Shown one piece after another: positions 6,891 to 15,163 of a DNA stretch of 15,286 bases (the stretch's first letter is position 1; every line of letters begins with the position of its first letter). The stretch comes from Myxococcota bacterium (GTDB taxonomy: Bacteria; Myxococcota_A; UBA9160; PR03). The notes under the pieces are model-generated. The model worked only from the letters and a program-made list of their open reading frames with translations. It had not been told where the DNA came from and ran no database searches. Both the position numbers and the translations under genes were made by a program. The stretch is from the NCBI GenBank assembly GCA_030066475.1, contig JASJBO010000158.1, positions 1 to 15,286 on the forward strand, given 5' to 3'.

Positions 6891-7991
6891 GTGGACTTCC
6901 GCTTCACCGAAGAGCAGGAGGCGCTGCGCGAGCTGGCGCGCGAGATCCTCGAGAAGGAGGTGACGCCCGAGCGGCTCAAGGAGGTGGAGGCCGCCGGAGA
7001 GTTCTTCGACCGCGAGACCTGGGCGCGCCTGGCCGAGGCCAACCTCCTGGGCCTCGCCGTGCCCGAGGCGCAGGGCGGCATGGGCATGGGCTTCCTCGAG
7101 CTCTGCATCCTGCTGGGCGAGGTGGGCCGCGCCGTGGCGCCGCTGCCCGTGCTGCCGTCGCTCGTGCACGCGGGCCTGCCGCTCGCGCGCTTCGGCACGG
7201 ACGCCCAGCGCGAACGCTGGCTCGCCCCGCTCGCCAAGGGCGAGATCGTGCTGGCCGCGGCGCTCGGCGACGGCGCCCCGGTGAAGGCGCGCCGCGACGG
7301 TGACACGCTCGTGCTCGACGGCGTGCGCCAGGGTGTCCCCGCCGTGGGCCTGGCCCAGCGCGTGCTCGTGCCCGCCGAGATCGACGGCGCGCAGGCGCTG
7401 GTGCTGGTGGACCCGGGTGCTGAGGGCGTGTCGAGCGAGGGACGCAGGACCTCGCGTCACGAGCCGCTTCACGAGCTGAGCTTCTCGGAGGTGCGCGTGC
7501 CCGCCGAGGACGCGCTCGTGGCCGAGGGCATCGTCGACTGGACCACCGAGCGCGCGCTCGTGGCCGCCGCGGCCACGCAGGTGGGGGTCTCGGAGCGCGC
7601 CCTCGAGATCACCGTCAGTTATTTGAAAGAGCGCGAGCAGTTCGGCGCGCCCCTGGGCGCGCTGCCGGCGGTGCAGCACCGCTGTGCCGACTGCTACGTG
7701 GCCCTCGACTCGCTGCGCTGGCTGACCTGGCAGACCGCGTGGAAGCTGGCCGAGGAGCGGCCGGCCACGCGCGACGCCTGGGCCACCAAGTTCTGGGCGG
7801 CCGACGCCGGCTCGCGCATCGGCACCGCCACCCAGCACCTCCACGGCGGCATGGGCGTCGACATGGACTACCCGATCCACCGCTACTTCCTCTGGGCGAA
7901 GCAGCTCGAGCTCACGCTGGGGGCGGCGACGCCCACTCTCGTGAAGCTGGGCGCCGACATGGCCCGCACCGGGCCGCAGGAGATGGCATGA
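6891..7991 (+). CDS. Acyl-CoA dehydrogenase, small subunit of a steroid side-chain type heteromer (FadE28/ChsE1-like)
   Basis: A 366-residue degenerate acyl-CoA dehydrogenase. It keeps the N-terminal helical domain (MDFRFTEEQEALREL) and the C-terminal FAD-binding REQFG (248-252), plus LHGGMGVDMDYPIHRYF (317-333). It has lost the YTEP-G-SD motif of the middle domain, where an irregular ALGDGAPVKARRDGDTL is found instead. The medium-chain-type catalytic Glu position is Gly344. Loss of exactly the elements kept by the product of 4696-5883, and retention of the one that protein lacks, points to an alpha2beta2 assembly such as mycobacterial ChsE1-ChsE2. The start is GTG 6891, only 2 nt after the previous stop with no clear ribosome site, so translational coupling is likely. 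The 3' end overlaps the next start (ATGA, 7988-7991). Family firm; partner assignment inferred. Confidence 0.9.
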   Translation: MDFRFTEEQEALRELAREILEKEVTPERLKEVEAAGEFFDRETWARLAEANLLGLAVPEAQGGMGMGFLELCILLGEVGRAVAPLPVLPSLVHAGLPLARFGTDAQRERWLAPLAKGEIVLAAALGDGAPVKARRDGDTLVLDGVRQGVPAVGLAQRVLVPAEIDGAQALVLVDPGAEGVSSEGRRTSRHEPLHELSFSEVRVPAEDALVAEGIVDWTTERALVAAAATQVGVSERALEITVSYLKEREQFGAPLGALPAVQHRCADCYVALDSLRWLTWQTAWKLAEERPATRDAWATKFWAADAGSRIGTATQHLHGGMGVDMDYPIHRYFLWAKQLELTLGAATPTLVKLGADMARTGPQEMA

Positions 7992-8401
7992 GCCTCGAAA
8001 GCCGCAAGCTCTCCGACGTTTCCGTGGGCGACAAGCTCCCCGAGCTGAAGATCCCGCTCACCACCAGCCTCGTCGTGTCGGGGGCGATCGCCTCGCGCGA
8101 CTTCACCCCCGTGCACCACGACAAGGCGGCGGCGCAGGCCGCGGGCATGCCCGACGTCTTCATGAACATCCTCACGACCAACGGCCTGGTGGGCCGCTAC
8201 GTGACCGACTGGGCCGGCCCGAACGCGCGGATCCGCAACGTGCAGATCAAGCTCGGAACGCCCAACACGCCCGGCGACACCATGACCTTCAATGGCTCCG
8301 TCAGCTCGAAGGAGGGCGACGAGGTGACGGTCGAGCTGGCGGGCAAGAACTCCTGGGGCGACCACGTGACGGCCTCCGTCCGCGTGGCGCTCCCCAGCTA
8401 G
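7988..8401 (+). CDS. chsH1: MaoC-family enoyl-CoA hydratase, catalytic subunit (ChsH1-type)
   Basis: A 137-residue single hot-dog-fold protein. It has the hydratase-2 motif ASRDFTPVHHD at residues 35-45, giving Asp38 and His43 as the likely catalytic pair that adds water to the 2-enoyl-CoA. It would supply the active site missing from the MaoC half of the 5911-6888 protein, forming a ChsH1-ChsH2 heteromer. Length matches the short MaoC subunits of this system. The ATG overlaps the previous stop (ATGA) and CAGGAG lies just upstream, so the start is secure. Its own stop TAG forms part of the ribosome site TAGGAG of the next gene, consistent with tight coupling. Known in mycobacteria for hydrating a C22 steroid CoA ester; the substrate here is inferred from context. 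Confidence 0.9.
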   Translation: MSLESRKLSDVSVGDKLPELKIPLTTSLVVSGAIASRDFTPVHHDKAAAQAAGMPDVFMNILTTNGLVGRYVTDWAGPNARIRNVQIKLGTPNTPGDTMTFNGSVSSKEGDEVTVELAGKNSWGDHVTASVRVALPS

Positions 8402-8410
8402 GAGCACGAC

Positions 8411-9583
8411 ATGGAGCGAAACCTCCACGACCAGGCCGTCATCGTCGGCATCGGCAAGACGGACTTCACCAAGAACTCCGGGCGCTCCGAGCTGGCCCTG
8501 GCGGCCGAGTGCGCGAAGAACGCCATCGAGGACGCGGGGCTCAAGCCCAGCGACATCGACGGCATGACGAGCTTCATGCTCGACACCACCGACGAGGTGG
8601 AGCTGGCGCGCAACCTCGGCTGCGGCGACATGACCTTCTTCAGCAAGATCGGCTACGGAGGCGGCGCGGCCGTGTCGATCGTGCACCAGGCGGCCATGGC
8701 CGTGGCCACCGGCTCGGCCAACTACGTGCTGGGCTGGCGGGCCCTCAACGGCCGCTCGGGCCAGCGCTACAGCGAGGGCGTGTCGGGCGACATCGTGACC
8801 TCCGACCTCGTGCACTGGGGCTACTACATGCCCTTCGGCCTGCTCACGCCGGCCTCGTGGGTGGGCATGTTCACCCAGCGCTACATGCACGTGACCGGCT
8901 GCAAGAGCACGGCGCTCGCCGAGGTGTGCATGGCCCAGCGCGAGCACGCCGTGGTGAACCCCGACGCCTTCTTCTACCAGCGGCCCATGACCCTCGAGGA
9001 CCACCAGACGGCGCGCATCATCTGCGACCCGCTGCGCCTCTTCGACTGCTGCCAGGAGACCGACGGCGGCTGCGCCTTCGTGGTGACCACGCCCGAGCGC
9101 GCGCGCGACCTCAAGCAGAAGGGTGCACTGATCCGCGGCATCGCCCAGGGCATCGGCGACGACCAGGAGCAGATGACGAGCTTCTACCGACCCGAGATCG
9201 CGCGCCTTCCCGAGATGGAGCTCTTGGGCAAGAAGATGTGGGCCGAGGCGGGCCTGGGGCCGCAGGACATCGACGCGGCCATCATCTACGACGCCTTCAG
9301 CTCGATCGTGCTCTTCCAGCTCGAGGCCTTCGGCTTCTGCGAGTTCGGCGAGGCCAAGGACTTCGTGCAGGACGGCGCCCTCGGCAAGAACGGCCGGCTG
9401 CCCAGCAACACCCACGGCGGACAGCTCTCGGAGGCGTACATCCACGGCATCAACGGCGTGAACGAGGGCGTGCGGCTCATCCGCGGCACCTCGGTGAACC
9501 AGCCCGAGAAGAACGAGAACGTGCTCGTGACCTCCGGCGTGGGCGTGCCCACCGCCGCGATGGTGCTCGGGCCCCTGGACTGA
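8411..9583 (+). CDS. ltp2: Ltp2-type thiolase-fold retro-aldolase (steroid C17 side-chain lyase)
   Basis: A 390-residue thiolase-superfamily protein of the lipid-transfer/SCP-x thiolase branch. The nucleophilic Cys region of true thiolases is replaced by KIGYGGGAA (residues 79-87), so it should not perform thiolytic cleavage. Tyr293 in AIIYDAFSS and Tyr343 in EAYIHG stand where the two catalytic tyrosines of Ltp2 aldolases lie. Ltp2 splits 17-hydroxy-steroid-20-carboxyl-CoA into a 17-keto steroid and propionyl-CoA, and needs the DUF35 domain of ChsH2 as partner; a matching ChsH2-type protein is encoded at 5911-6888. The start has AGGAG 7 nt upstream. A small CGCGC/GCGCG hairpin (9584-9597) follows the stop. 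Position directly after chsH1 copies the mycobacterial igr order. Tyrosine assignments rest on memory of the family, not on an alignment run here. Confidence 0.9.
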   Translation: MERNLHDQAVIVGIGKTDFTKNSGRSELALAAECAKNAIEDAGLKPSDIDGMTSFMLDTTDEVELARNLGCGDMTFFSKIGYGGGAAVSIVHQAAMAVATGSANYVLGWRALNGRSGQRYSEGVSGDIVTSDLVHWGYYMPFGLLTPASWVGMFTQRYMHVTGCKSTALAEVCMAQREHAVVNPDAFFYQRPMTLEDHQTARIICDPLRLFDCCQETDGGCAFVVTTPERARDLKQKGALIRGIAQGIGDDQEQMTSFYRPEIARLPEMELLGKKMWAEAGLGPQDIDAAIIYDAFSSIVLFQLEAFGFCEFGEAKDFVQDGALGKNGRLPSNTHGGQLSEAYIHGINGVNEGVRLIRGTSVNQPEKNENVLVTSGVGVPTAAMVLGPLD

Positions 9584-10798
<1,215 letters not shown>

Positions 10799-10841
10799 GC
10801 GCTGGACCCACGCGAGACAAAGAGAAGGAAACCCCGATCCC

Positions 10842-11765
10842 ATGAGCCAGGAACTCGACGGAAAGGTCGCCATCGTCACCGGTGGCGCCGACGGACTGGG
10901 GCGCCTGCACGCCCTGCAGCTCGCCAGCATGGGCGCCAGCGTCGTGGTGAACGACGTGGGCACCACGCTCGGCGGCGAGGGCACCGACAAGACCAAGGCC
11001 GAGTCCGTGGTGGAGGAGATCGAGAAGGCCGGCGGCAAGGCGGTGGCGCACTTCGGCGACGTGTCCAGCTGGAGCGACGCCGAGGGCATGGTGCGCACCG
11101 CGGTCGACACCTTCGGCGACCTGCACATCCTGCTCAACAACGCCGGCATCATGCGCGACGCCACCATCTTCACCATGAGCGAGCAGGACTTCGACGACGT
11201 GGTGCGGGTGCACCTGAAGGGCCACTTCGCGCCTTCCAAGTTCGCGTGCAACTACTGGCGCGAGAAGAGCAAGAAGGAGGGCCAGCCCGTCTTCGGCCGG
11301 CTCATCTCCACGGCCTCGGAGGCCTGGCTCATGGGCAACCCGGGCCAGCCCAACTACGCCGCGGCCAAGGCCGGCATCACCTCGTTCACCATGGGCATCG
11401 CCCACCTGATGCTCAAGTACGGCGTGACCGCCAACGTGGTGATGCCCCGGGCGCGCACGCGCATGACCCTCACCGGGCCGAACGCCATCTTCTTCCAGGA
11501 GCCCGAGGAGGGCAACTTCGACACCTTCGGGCCGCAGAACGTGCTGCCGCTCTTCGCCTACCTCTGCACGCCGCGCGCCGAGAAGATCTCGGGGCAGCTC
11601 TTCATCGTGTGGGGCAAGGAGATCAAGGCGCTGAACCGCCCCATGCCGCTCGAGGTCTTCAACAGCGAGGAGCCCTGGACCGTGGACCTCGTCCACGAGA
11701 AGCTGGCCCCGGCCTACGAGAAGCTCGAGCCCGTGAAGGACGGCTTCAGCACCCCCCAGGTGTAG
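10842..11765 (+). CDS. SDR-family 3-hydroxyacyl-CoA dehydrogenase (17-beta-HSD4/MFE-2 N-domain-like)
   Basis: A 307-residue short-chain dehydrogenase. Cofactor motif TGGADGLG (13-20), NNAG (99-102), and the catalytic Ser159, Tyr172 and Lys176 (YAAAK) are all present at standard spacing. The extended loop after strand 2 (NDVGTTLGGEGTDKTKAE) and the length beyond 300 residues are typical of the peroxisomal multifunctional-enzyme-2/17-beta-HSD4 group. That group includes mycobacterial Hsd4A/ChsB1, which oxidises the 3-hydroxyacyl-CoA of the sterol side chain with NAD+. It would therefore act just before the thiolase encoded upstream. The ribosome site AAGGAAA is about 12 nt from the ATG, a little far. 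It is the last gene of the compact operon, and a strong hairpin follows at 11786-11818. Steroid specificity is inferred. Confidence 0.9.
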   Translation: MSQELDGKVAIVTGGADGLGRLHALQLASMGASVVVNDVGTTLGGEGTDKTKAESVVEEIEKAGGKAVAHFGDVSSWSDAEGMVRTAVDTFGDLHILLNNAGIMRDATIFTMSEQDFDDVVRVHLKGHFAPSKFACNYWREKSKKEGQPVFGRLISTASEAWLMGNPGQPNYAAAKAGITSFTMGIAHLMLKYGVTANVVMPRARTRMTLTGPNAIFFQEPEEGNFDTFGPQNVLPLFAYLCTPRAEKISGQLFIVWGKEIKALNRPMPLEVFNSEEPWTVDLVHEKLAPAYEKLEPVKDGFSTPQV

Positions 11766-11785
11766 GCCCGGGACAGGCCGAGCCG

Positions 11786-11818
11786 CCCCGCTAGCCTCCT
11801 TCCGGGGAGGAGCAGGGG
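11786..11818 (+). terminator. Hairpin after the steroid operon (possible terminator or translation-masking element)
   Basis: CCCCGCT (11786-11792) can pair with AGC and GGGG (11811-11818, one bulged A), and CCTCC (11795-11799) with GGAGG (11806-11810) around a 6-nt loop. The stem lies 20 nt after the stop of the SDR gene. No U-tract follows, so a classical intrinsic terminator is doubtful. Its 3' arm contains part of the purine-rich ribosome region of the gene at 11824, so it could instead limit translation of that gene. Confidence 0.4.
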
Positions 11819-11823
11819 AGCCC

Positions 11824-12270
11824 ATGGCGTACTACCGGACCTCGTTCGAAGTGACACTCGCCGCCGATGCGGCGTTCGCGTTCCTGGCCGACTTCAGCAA
11901 CGCCGCCGACTGGGACCCGGGCGTGGCCGAGGCGCGGCGCCTCGAAGACGGTCCCCTGGCGGTGGGCTCCGAGTTCGAGCTCGTGGCCGACTTCTTCGGG
12001 CGTCGGCTCCCGCTGCGCTACCGCGTGACCCAGCTCGACGCCCCCACGCGCGTGGTCTTCGAGGCCGAGAACGAAGGCCTTCACGCCGTGGACGCGATCT
12101 CGCTGGAGAAGACCGAGACCGGGACGCGGGTCGTGTGGGACGCCAACCTCTCGCTCAAGGGCCTGCGCTACCTCGCCGACCTGCCGCTGCACGTCGCCTT
12201 CCAGTGGATCGGCGGCCGCGCGGTGCAGGGCCTGCGCGAGGCCCTCGAGGCGCTGGCTCGCAAGCCGTGA
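11824..12270 (+). CDS. SRPBCC-family (polyketide cyclase/dehydrase-like) protein
   Basis: A 148-residue single-domain protein with the SRPBCC pattern. It begins with YYRTSFEVTLAADAAFAFLADFSNAADWDPGV, in which the strand-helix-W-DPG element is the family signature. A beta sheet runs through the middle and a long C-terminal helix (LREALEALARK) closes the ligand pocket. Such proteins bind hydrophobic ligands; no catalytic residue can be named. A good ribosome site (AGGGGAG) precedes ATG 11824. Its stop overlaps the GTG of the next gene. Closeness to the steroid operon suggests, without proving, a sterol-like or lipid ligand. Confidence 0.85.
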   Translation: MAYYRTSFEVTLAADAAFAFLADFSNAADWDPGVAEARRLEDGPLAVGSEFELVADFFGRRLPLRYRVTQLDAPTRVVFEAENEGLHAVDAISLEKTETGTRVVWDANLSLKGLRYLADLPLHVAFQWIGGRAVQGLREALEALARKP

Positions 12271-12578
12271 CCGACGTGTCCGCTGCGGACCCGGTATCGA
12301 CGGCCAAGGCCAGCCTCGTTCCGCTGCTTCACGCCCTCGACGCCGAGCTCGCCAACGACGGCCAGGCCGAGCCCCGCGCGTTCTTCGGGCGGATCCTCCA
12401 GATGGTGGAGGCGGCGACCGAGCCGGAAGACCTGGCCGGCCCCTTCATGGAGCTCTCGACCAGCGCCTTCCGCGGCTTCCAGTTCGGCATTACCTCGATG
12501 ATCCTCGTCGACCAGGTGCTCGAGGCGGCCCAGACCCTCGCCTTCACGCTCTCGGCCGACGCCGACACGGCGCACTGA
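12267..12578 (+). CDS. Small protein of unknown function, translationally coupled
   Basis: A 103-residue protein I do not recognise. The start is GTG 12267, overlapping the preceding TGA as GTGA, a typical coupled arrangement; there is no ATG that would fit better. The sequence is acidic, predicted mostly helical, with no signal peptide, cysteines or known motif. A central hydrophobic stretch (GFQFGITSMILVDQVLEAA) is probably amphipathic or buried rather than membrane-spanning. The overlap with the SRPBCC gene suggests the two products are made together and may interact. An extended frame running back to 12135 within the SRPBCC gene gives Arg/Pro-rich sequence and was discarded. Confidence 0.65.
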   Translation: MTDVSAADPVSTAKASLVPLLHALDAELANDGQAEPRAFFGRILQMVEAATEPEDLAGPFMELSTSAFRGFQFGITSMILVDQVLEAAQTLAFTLSADADTAH

Positions 12579-12588
12579 GCGCAGGCGA

Positions 12589-12615
12589 CGCCGGGCCCCG
12601 GGGCAGCGCCCGGCG
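12589..12615 (+). terminator. GC-rich hairpin between the small protein gene and hpnB
   Basis: CGCCGGGC (12589-12596) and GCCCGGCG (12608-12615) form a perfect 8-bp stem with an 11-nt loop that is itself GC-rich. It lies 10 nt after a stop codon and 26 nt before the next start. There is no run of T after it, so termination is only possible, not shown. Confidence 0.35.
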
Positions 12616-12641
12616 CCGGGGCGCGCGATCCTCCGGCTCCA

Positions 12642-13814
12642 ATGGAACTCGGAGCCCTCGAACTCTTGGCGGCCGCGTCGCTCGCGGCCTGGCTCGTGCT
12701 GACCTTCGCGCACGGGCGCTTCTGGATGGGCGACCAGCGGCTCGGCGGCGACCCGGCGGCGCCGGAGCGCTGGCCCGCGGTGGTGGCCGTGATCCCCGCG
12801 CGGGACGAAGCCGACGTCATCGCCGAGACCGTGACCGCCGTGCTCGGCCAGGACTACCCGGGCGAGCTGCACGTGGTGCTCGCGGACGACGAGAGCGGCG
12901 ACGGCACGGCCGAGGCGGCGCGCGCGGCGGTGGAGGCGAGCGGCGTCGTCGGGCGACTCGCCGTGGTGCCCACCAAGCCGCGTCCCGAAGGCTGGGTGGG
13001 CAAGACCTGGGCGCTCCAGACCGGCGTGACCCACGCGCGCGGCAGCTGGCCCGAAGCCGACTTCCTGTGGCTCAGCGACGCCGACGTGGCTCCCGCGCCC
13101 CGCACCCTGCGCCGCCTCGTGGCCAAGGCGTGTCACGAGCGCCTCGACATGACCTCGCTCATGGTGAGGCTCCACTGCCGGCACGGCTGGGAGCGCCTGC
13201 TCGTGCCCGCCTTCGTGTACTTCTTCCAGAAGCTCTACCCCTTCCCGCGCGTGAACGACCCGCGCTCACGCACCGCCGGTGCGGCGGGCGGCTGCGTGCT
13301 CGTGCGCGCCGACGCGCTGGCCCGAGCCGGCGGCATCGAGGCGATTCGCGGTGAGGTGATCGACGACTGTGCGCTCGGCCGGTGCCTCAAGCAGGGGGGC
13401 CGCGTGTGGCTCGGGCTCGGCGTCGAGGAGCGGAGCGTGCGGCCCTACCGGGGCCTGCGCGACATCTGGGACATGGTGGCGCGCACCGCGTACACCCAGC
13501 TGCGGCACTCACCGTGGATCGTGGCCGGGACGCTGCTCGGCCTGGCGCTCCTCTACGTGGCGCCCCCCGCGCTGCTGCTGACGGCACCGCTTCACGAGAG
13601 CGCGTTCGCCGCCGCTTGCGGAGGCGCGGCCTGGCTGGCGATGGCGGCGACCTTCCTGCCGACGCTGGTGCTCTACGGGCGGAGCTTCTGGTGGAGCCTC
13701 GCGCTGCCGGTAGCGGGAACGCTCTACGCCGGCATGACCTTCGACTCGATGCGCAGGCACTGGCGCGGGGAGGGGAGCCGGTGGAAGGGGCGCGTGGGGG
13801 CGGGGGCGTCTTAG
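12642..13814 (+). CDS. hpnB: Hopene-associated glycosyltransferase HpnB
   Basis: A 390-residue membrane-anchored GT2-family glycosyltransferase. It has one N-terminal membrane helix (~3-23), a GT-A catalytic domain with DDESGDGT (82-89) and the DxD-like LSDADV (144-149), the acceptor-site EVIDDC (238-243), and QLRHS (286-290). Two or three C-terminal membrane helices follow (~292-365). The run from SLMVRLHC through PAFVYFFQKLYPF to AAGGCVLV is the characteristic HpnB block as I recall it. HpnB genes accompany hopanoid biosynthesis clusters, though none of the other hpn/shc genes is in this window. There is no clear ribosome site before ATG 12642, and a hairpin precedes it. Function in hopanoid glycosylation is from family naming rather than from residues seen. 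Confidence 0.88.
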   Translation: MELGALELLAAASLAAWLVLTFAHGRFWMGDQRLGGDPAAPERWPAVVAVIPARDEADVIAETVTAVLGQDYPGELHVVLADDESGDGTAEAARAAVEASGVVGRLAVVPTKPRPEGWVGKTWALQTGVTHARGSWPEADFLWLSDADVAPAPRTLRRLVAKACHERLDMTSLMVRLHCRHGWERLLVPAFVYFFQKLYPFPRVNDPRSRTAGAAGGCVLVRADALARAGGIEAIRGEVIDDCALGRCLKQGGRVWLGLGVEERSVRPYRGLRDIWDMVARTAYTQLRHSPWIVAGTLLGLALLYVAPPALLLTAPLHESAFAAACGGAAWLAMAATFLPTLVLYGRSFWWSLALPVAGTLYAGMTFDSMRRHWRGEGSRWKGRVGAGAS

Positions 13815-13892
13815 CCTCGGCGGCCTGCTTGCCACCGCCACTCCAGGTCCGTAGCTTCTATCGCTCGCCCCCGCGGTCCCGCGAGAAGGCGC

Positions 13893-14885
13893 ATGGGAAC
13901 GCCCCCTGGCGGGGAACCGCGGCCGCCGAAGCTCCTCGACCAGCTCCGCGCTGCGCTGCGCACCCGGCACTACAGCATCCGAACCGAGGAGAGCTACGTC
14001 GCCTGGGCGAAGCGCTTCATCCTCTTCCACGACAAGCGTCACCCGCGCGACATGGGCGCGTCGGAGATCGCCGCGTATCTCAACCACCTTGCGAGCGACC
14101 GCCGGGTAAGCGCGTCGACCCAGAACCAGGCGCTGAGTGCGATCCTCTTCCTCTACCGGGTCGTTCTCCGCATCGACCTTGCGAACATCGAGGGCATCGC
14201 GCGCGCGCGGCGCCCCGCTCGCCTGCCGGTGGTGCTCACGCGCGGGGAGGTGAGGCGCGTGCTCGACCAGCTGGACGGCACCACGCTGATCGCGGCCACG
14301 CTGCTCTACGGGAGCGGCCTGCGCCTGATGGAGTGCATGCGGCTGCGCGTTCGCGACGTCGACTTCGCCCGGCACCTCGTGTTGGTGCGCGAGGGCAAGG
14401 GCAGAAAGGACCGACCCGCGATCCTGCCTCGTTCGTTGCGGGCCCCGCTGCAGCGGCACCTGAAGCGGGTGAGGGCGACCCACCGTCGCGACCTCGCCGA
14501 GGGCCAGGGCCGGGTGCGCCTGCCCTACGCCCTGGGACGAAAGATGCCGAGCGCCGCCACGGACTGGTCGTGGCAATGGGTCTTCCCGGCCACGCGCCTC
14601 TCGACCGACCCCCGAACCGGCGAGCGCCACCGCCACCATCTGCACGCCTCGGTGCTCCAGCGGGCCGTGCAGCGCGCCGGGGTGGAGGCCGGTCTGGACA
14701 AACGCATCACCTGTCACGTCCTCCGCCATTCGTTTGCCACCCACCTGCTCGACAGCGGCGCCGACATCCGCACCGTGCAGGAGCTGCTCGGCCACCGCAG
14801 CGTCCAGACCACGATGATCTACACCCACGTGCTCGGCCGCGGCCTTCTGGGGGTTCCGAGCCCTGCGGACCGCCTGGACGAGTGA
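13893..14885 (+). CDS. intI: Integron integrase (tyrosine recombinase IntI)
   Basis: A 330-residue tyrosine recombinase. Catalytic residues are Arg144 (GSGLRLME), Lys172 in a beta-hairpin (GKGRKDR), His275 and Arg278 ([13 protein letters not shown]), His301 (QELLGH) and Tyr310 (TMIYTHV). These lie almost exactly where IntI1 has them. The feature that separates IntI from XerC/D is the additional segment between the second and third patches, seen here as [24 protein letters not shown] (in two halves, 210-219 and 220-233) followed by [12 protein letters not shown]. The N-terminal SAM-like domain (~10-95) is complete, so the enzyme looks functional. The start ATG 13893 has GAGAAGG 4-5 nt upstream. 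No LexA box is visible in the 78 bp before it. It is followed, not preceded, by the candidate recombination region, which is the reverse of class 1 integrons. Confidence 0.95.
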   Translation: MGTPPGGEPRPPKLLDQLRAALRTRHYSIRTEESYVAWAKRFILFHDKRHPRDMGASEIAAYLNHLASDRRVSASTQNQALSAILFLYRVVLRIDLANIEGIARARRPARLPVVLTRGEVRRVLDQLDGTTLIAATLLYGSGLRLMECMRLRVRDVDFARHLVLVREGKGRKDRPAILPRSLRAPLQRHLKRVRATHRRDLAEGQGRVRLPYALGRKMPSAATDWSWQWVFPATRLSTDPRTGERHRHHLHASVLQRAVQRAGVEAGLDKRITCHVLRHSFATHLLDSGADIRTVQELLGHRSVQTTMIYTHVLGRGLLGVPSPADRLDE

Positions 14886-14931
14886 CACGCCGGTCGCCCC
14901 GCCCGACCCTCCCACGCCTCCTCCCCCGCAA

Positions 14932-15113
14932 CGTTTCGAGGATTAGGCCGCGAACCGCGCACCCGATGGGAGCACGCCCGACTGCCCCAGAACTAGGTTG
15001 CGGATCCACGCGCCCGCGACGCCGGGAACTGTGCCGGGCCTAACCGATAACCAAGCCTCCACGGCAACTTGCCACCGACCGGCCCCAAGCGTTTCTCCAG
15101 GATTAGGCTGCGA
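14932..15113 (+). repeat. Direct repeats CGTTTC(N)AGGATTAGGCYGCGA downstream of intI
   Basis: Two near-identical copies lie at 14932-14953 and 15090-15113. They share CGTTTC, a 1-3 nt variable spacer and AGGATTAGGC(C/T)GCGA. A diverged third copy, AGAACTAGGTTGCGG, lies at 14989-15003. The conserved GATTAGGC heart is one base away from the integrase core GTTAGGC, so these may be integrase-binding direct repeats of attI. Confidence 0.65.
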
Positions 15114-15144
15114 GGGGGAGCGGCTTGGGGGTATGGTGTTGGGT
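15038..15144 (+). other. Possible attC-like site
   Basis: GCCTAAC (15038-15044, form RYYYAAC) and GTTGGGT (15138-15144, form GTTRRRY) are correctly oriented outer cores. Just inside them, CCAAGCC (15051-15057) pairs perfectly with GGCTTGG (15122-15128), like the L boxes of an attC. Inner spacers are 6 and 9 nt, not quite symmetric, and the middle does not continue as a stem. A competing pairing CCCCAAGC/GCTTGGGG (15083-15090 with 15123-15130) uses the same right arm. Hence only a candidate. Confidence 0.3.
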
Positions 15145-15147
15145 ATC

Positions 15148-15163
15148 GACTAACTAGTTAGAT
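15148..15163 (+). other. Candidate attI simple site with core GTTAGAT
   Basis: GACTAAC, TA, GTTAGAT: two inverted integrase-core heptamers with a 2-bp spacer, centred on the perfect 12-bp palindrome CTAACTAGTTAG (15150-15161). The right core fits GTTRRRY exactly; the left one deviates at one base. Weak flanking symmetry (GTAT 15143-15146 with ATAC 15162-15165) extends it. Crossover would be at the G/TT of the right core. Confidence 0.4.

Noticed and set aside
13815..13892. attI or LexA box upstream of intI
   Set aside because: The 78-bp gap contains no GTTRRRY-like core pair and no LexA-type palindrome that I could find.
13509..14915. 468-codon minus strand frame opposite hpnB and intI
   Set aside because: Antisense to two proteins with complete motifs; no domain in its translation.
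14886..15043. Short reading frames continuing past the intI stop
   Set aside because: They encode low-complexity Arg/Pro-rich sequence, have no start with a ribosome site, and cross the repeat boxes.
15149..15162. Second KstR-like palindrome around AACTAGTT
   Set aside because: It misses the first T of the motif and coincides with the integron core palindrome, which explains it better; no steroid gene lies next to it.
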